A stretch of DNA of 64,000 nucleotides. Source: Echinarachnius parma. Its lineage: Eukaryota > Echinodermata > Echinoidea > Clypeasteroida > Echinarachniidae. The stretch spans positions 21,954 through 85,953 of the forward strand of contig JBAMJV010007766.1 in NCBI GenBank assembly GCA_037951105.1, written 5' to 3'. This document shows, one piece after another, positions 51,901-54,900 of this stretch. The notes beneath the pieces are model-generated. The model was not told the origin of the DNA, searched no databases, and saw only the letters and a list, made by a program, of their open reading frames with translations. The first letter of the stretch is position 1, and every line of letters starts with the position of its first letter. Position numbers and translations under genes: made by a program.

Positions 51901-54900
51901 ACTTGTCATGATGATAATGAGATTTTTCTCTGTTTTCCCTGTCTCTCTTCAGTTGATATTTCCAGTGAAGCCGATGTACTTCTTGGCATTCTGTGCCGGG
52001 GCGTGTTGCCTCGGTCTGGTTGTCTTTGCAAGTCTCCAACTAATATCATACTGCTCAGCAGAAAAAGGTAGGCTATTGTATTTAAACAGTTACAAAGAGT
52101 ACTGGTTCTTTTTATTTTTTTGGTTTTGTTGGTTTTGAATCCAATGTGAAAGTACATTTTGCAAGAACTAATAAATGAGAATGATTTCCTTTCCCAGTGG
52201 TCAAATACTTGTGAAATTTGGTTAGTTGTCCTTCTCACAGGTAATAATAATGAAATAATATCAAGCATTTATAAAGCGCCATCTATCTAGGTAACCTATT
52301 CCGAGGCGCATAGTAAGCAAATAATTACCGTTGGTGAAGGTGATGGGACAATCTATCACTTCCAAGGCGATCTGGATGTAGCTATCTTTCCGAAGCGAAG
52401 CTGAGGAAAGATAGCGTATACATTCAGATCGCCGAGGAAGTGATAGATTGCCATCGCCTGAAACCAAAAGGTGATTCTTTGCTTTATATTCCACATCGAA
52501 CGGTAGATCTATAAGCAGGCCTAGTCTAACGCAAGTCTTAATTACAGCTGTTACTACTAGGTTTGATCTACTTACCAACATCAATGTTATTCCAGTTTCC
52601 AATGTGTATGTTGTTTCCAGCATTCGCAATAATCTTGGAACACTTTACTTTCACTCTCAAGCAAAAAAAGTTCCATTTCAGCTCCGTTAGAACTCGAATC
52701 TTACCTCGAACAACAGAACAAGCAATTAAACAATAACAACGCAGCAAACCTAACCGTGTACTGTTATACTAATATGTACGATACGTATGCTTACACAGTG
52801 CATGCATAGCGTATGAGCTTGAAACAGTGTGCTACGTACGTGTAACATGCACAACGAATACAATTAAATTTGTAATTCGCGCGCATAGAGAACCCCGCCA
52901 CATCATTTGGGTACGGAATTTGACTAGCCACACACGAGCTCCACAGTCAAGTCAATGCAACCGCAGTGAAAGTGCGTTGCACTCACTAGATAGTACTTTT
53001 TATCTAGTGAGTGCAACACACTTTCACCAAAGATATCTACAGAGTGTAACGAAGTTTTCTTCTCCCATCAATGATGGGCGAAACTATGCTTCATCACGTG
53101 ATTAACTTTTGACCAATCGTAGAGCAAGATTCTTAGTATGTGGAATATAAATATTATTATTACCCATGGTCATCAGGTACAGTTCAAACCCACACAATGA
53201 TATCGCATACTTTCTCAACTCCCTGGGGAACATACTAGCCGTGCTGCCAGTGCTGCCACTGATGGTGGCACAAAGGCTAATTAACACCCGACCATGGTAC
53301 CCATTTATACACCTGGGTAAAGAGCAGCAATTGTGGATTAATTTTCTTGGTAAAGGACAAACGTAGTGGGCATACACAGGGTTCGAACTTGGGATCCCAC
53401 GACTAGAAAGCACGCGCCCTACCAATCTCGCCACACCATGGATCGATTCCATAAGGTACAGTGGATTGGGGGATCGGCTTTCATTTTGAATTATTTTGGT
53501 ACAGAAATGCAATGTGTGAATTTCCCAATCAAACATATGGGATACTTTTTGTTTTATGAATGAAACTTTGGCCCTCCTGTCATCACACAAATATGCCTAG
53601 ATGCCTTTCATTACCGGCTGGCTGCACTTAAATTAAAATAACCCTTGTATACAAGTTGCCATTGATTCCCTTGAGTGATGAATATCATCCGGTGAAATTT
53701 ACTTTGATTTGTTTGCCCGTCCCAGACGTAGCTTAAACACTAAATACTAAGTGCTTTTTTTTAAGCAACTGTGAAAATATCACAAGCAGACTCGGGTGGG
53801 GATCGAACCCAAACCTCCTGATTACCCGACACCTGATTAACCACTAGACCATCCAGATCGCTAGATGGCTAGGGCTTTTGTTATAAGGTTCTTGATTCCT
53901 CAATATACATGTAGCAGCGGGCACTGCATAAATTCAAATTATTACACTTTTTTTACCGGGTATATTATAATTGATTTGATTTTAAGAATGCAATTCACTG
54001 ATAAGCACTTAAACCACCAAGAAGGAACACAATGTGGTGCTACCACCATAAAAAGGGGTTGGGCATGATTGATTACTGTATATATCATAAACAGCCATAT
54101 GATTGTCTAAATGGCACGTACACCTACAGTCTGTAATTGTTGATATGAGGTCATCAAACTAATTAACATCCTTGCAACAACAAACAAAAACAGCGATACA
54201 ATATACACTATCTCCTGTCTGCATCCTAATGTTAGAGGGCAGCATTCATGCTTAGCGGGATAAGTCTGTTGAGCTAAAGCCAGCAGGTACGACTATCACC
54301 CATTTCATTTCTACTTGCGTTAGAGGGCAGCATTCATGTTTATCAGGAAAGTGTGTTGAGCTAAGCCCACAGGTACGACTATCACCCATTACATTTCTAC
54401 TTATGTTAATAGAGGGCAGCATTCATGTTTATCAGGTAAGTGTGTTGAGCTAGGCCCACAGGTACGACTATCACCCATACATTTCTACTTGTGTTAGAGG
54501 GCAGCATTCATGTTTATCAGGAAAGTGTGTTGAGCTAAAGCCTACAGGTATGACTATCACCCATTACATTTCTACTTGTTGAAAAACTGGTAAAGTAGCT
54601 GCTGCCTAATAACCCGTTCCTGATAGAGCCAAACTCAATTATTCAAGAGGAAATTTATTACTACACCATGCTTACTGCTAACTCTGAATTATTATTTTTT
54701 TTTATTTGATCCGTGTCGTCCGGCCCCCTCAAGTCCCTGCTCTTTGGCGAAACCAACTACTGCACCACACTGACCGCTTACTTTGAATTTGAAAAGTATG
54801 ATTGATCTGTGATTTTTATTTATGTTTTTTTTAATTTCTGCAGAGAAACCGCTTCCCTTGGCAGAGGGCGCGTACATGTGGTGTCGTAGCTGCTGTCTTA

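Noticed and set aside
52261..52629. 122-residue minus-strand frame
   Set aside because: It crosses a SINE fragment and a foldback; no recognisable domain and no splice or start context.
54231..54580. Regularly spaced repeats resembling a CRISPR array
   Set aside because: The whole 88-bp unit repeats, with no unique spacers, and the window is animal nuclear DNA; it is a minisatellite.
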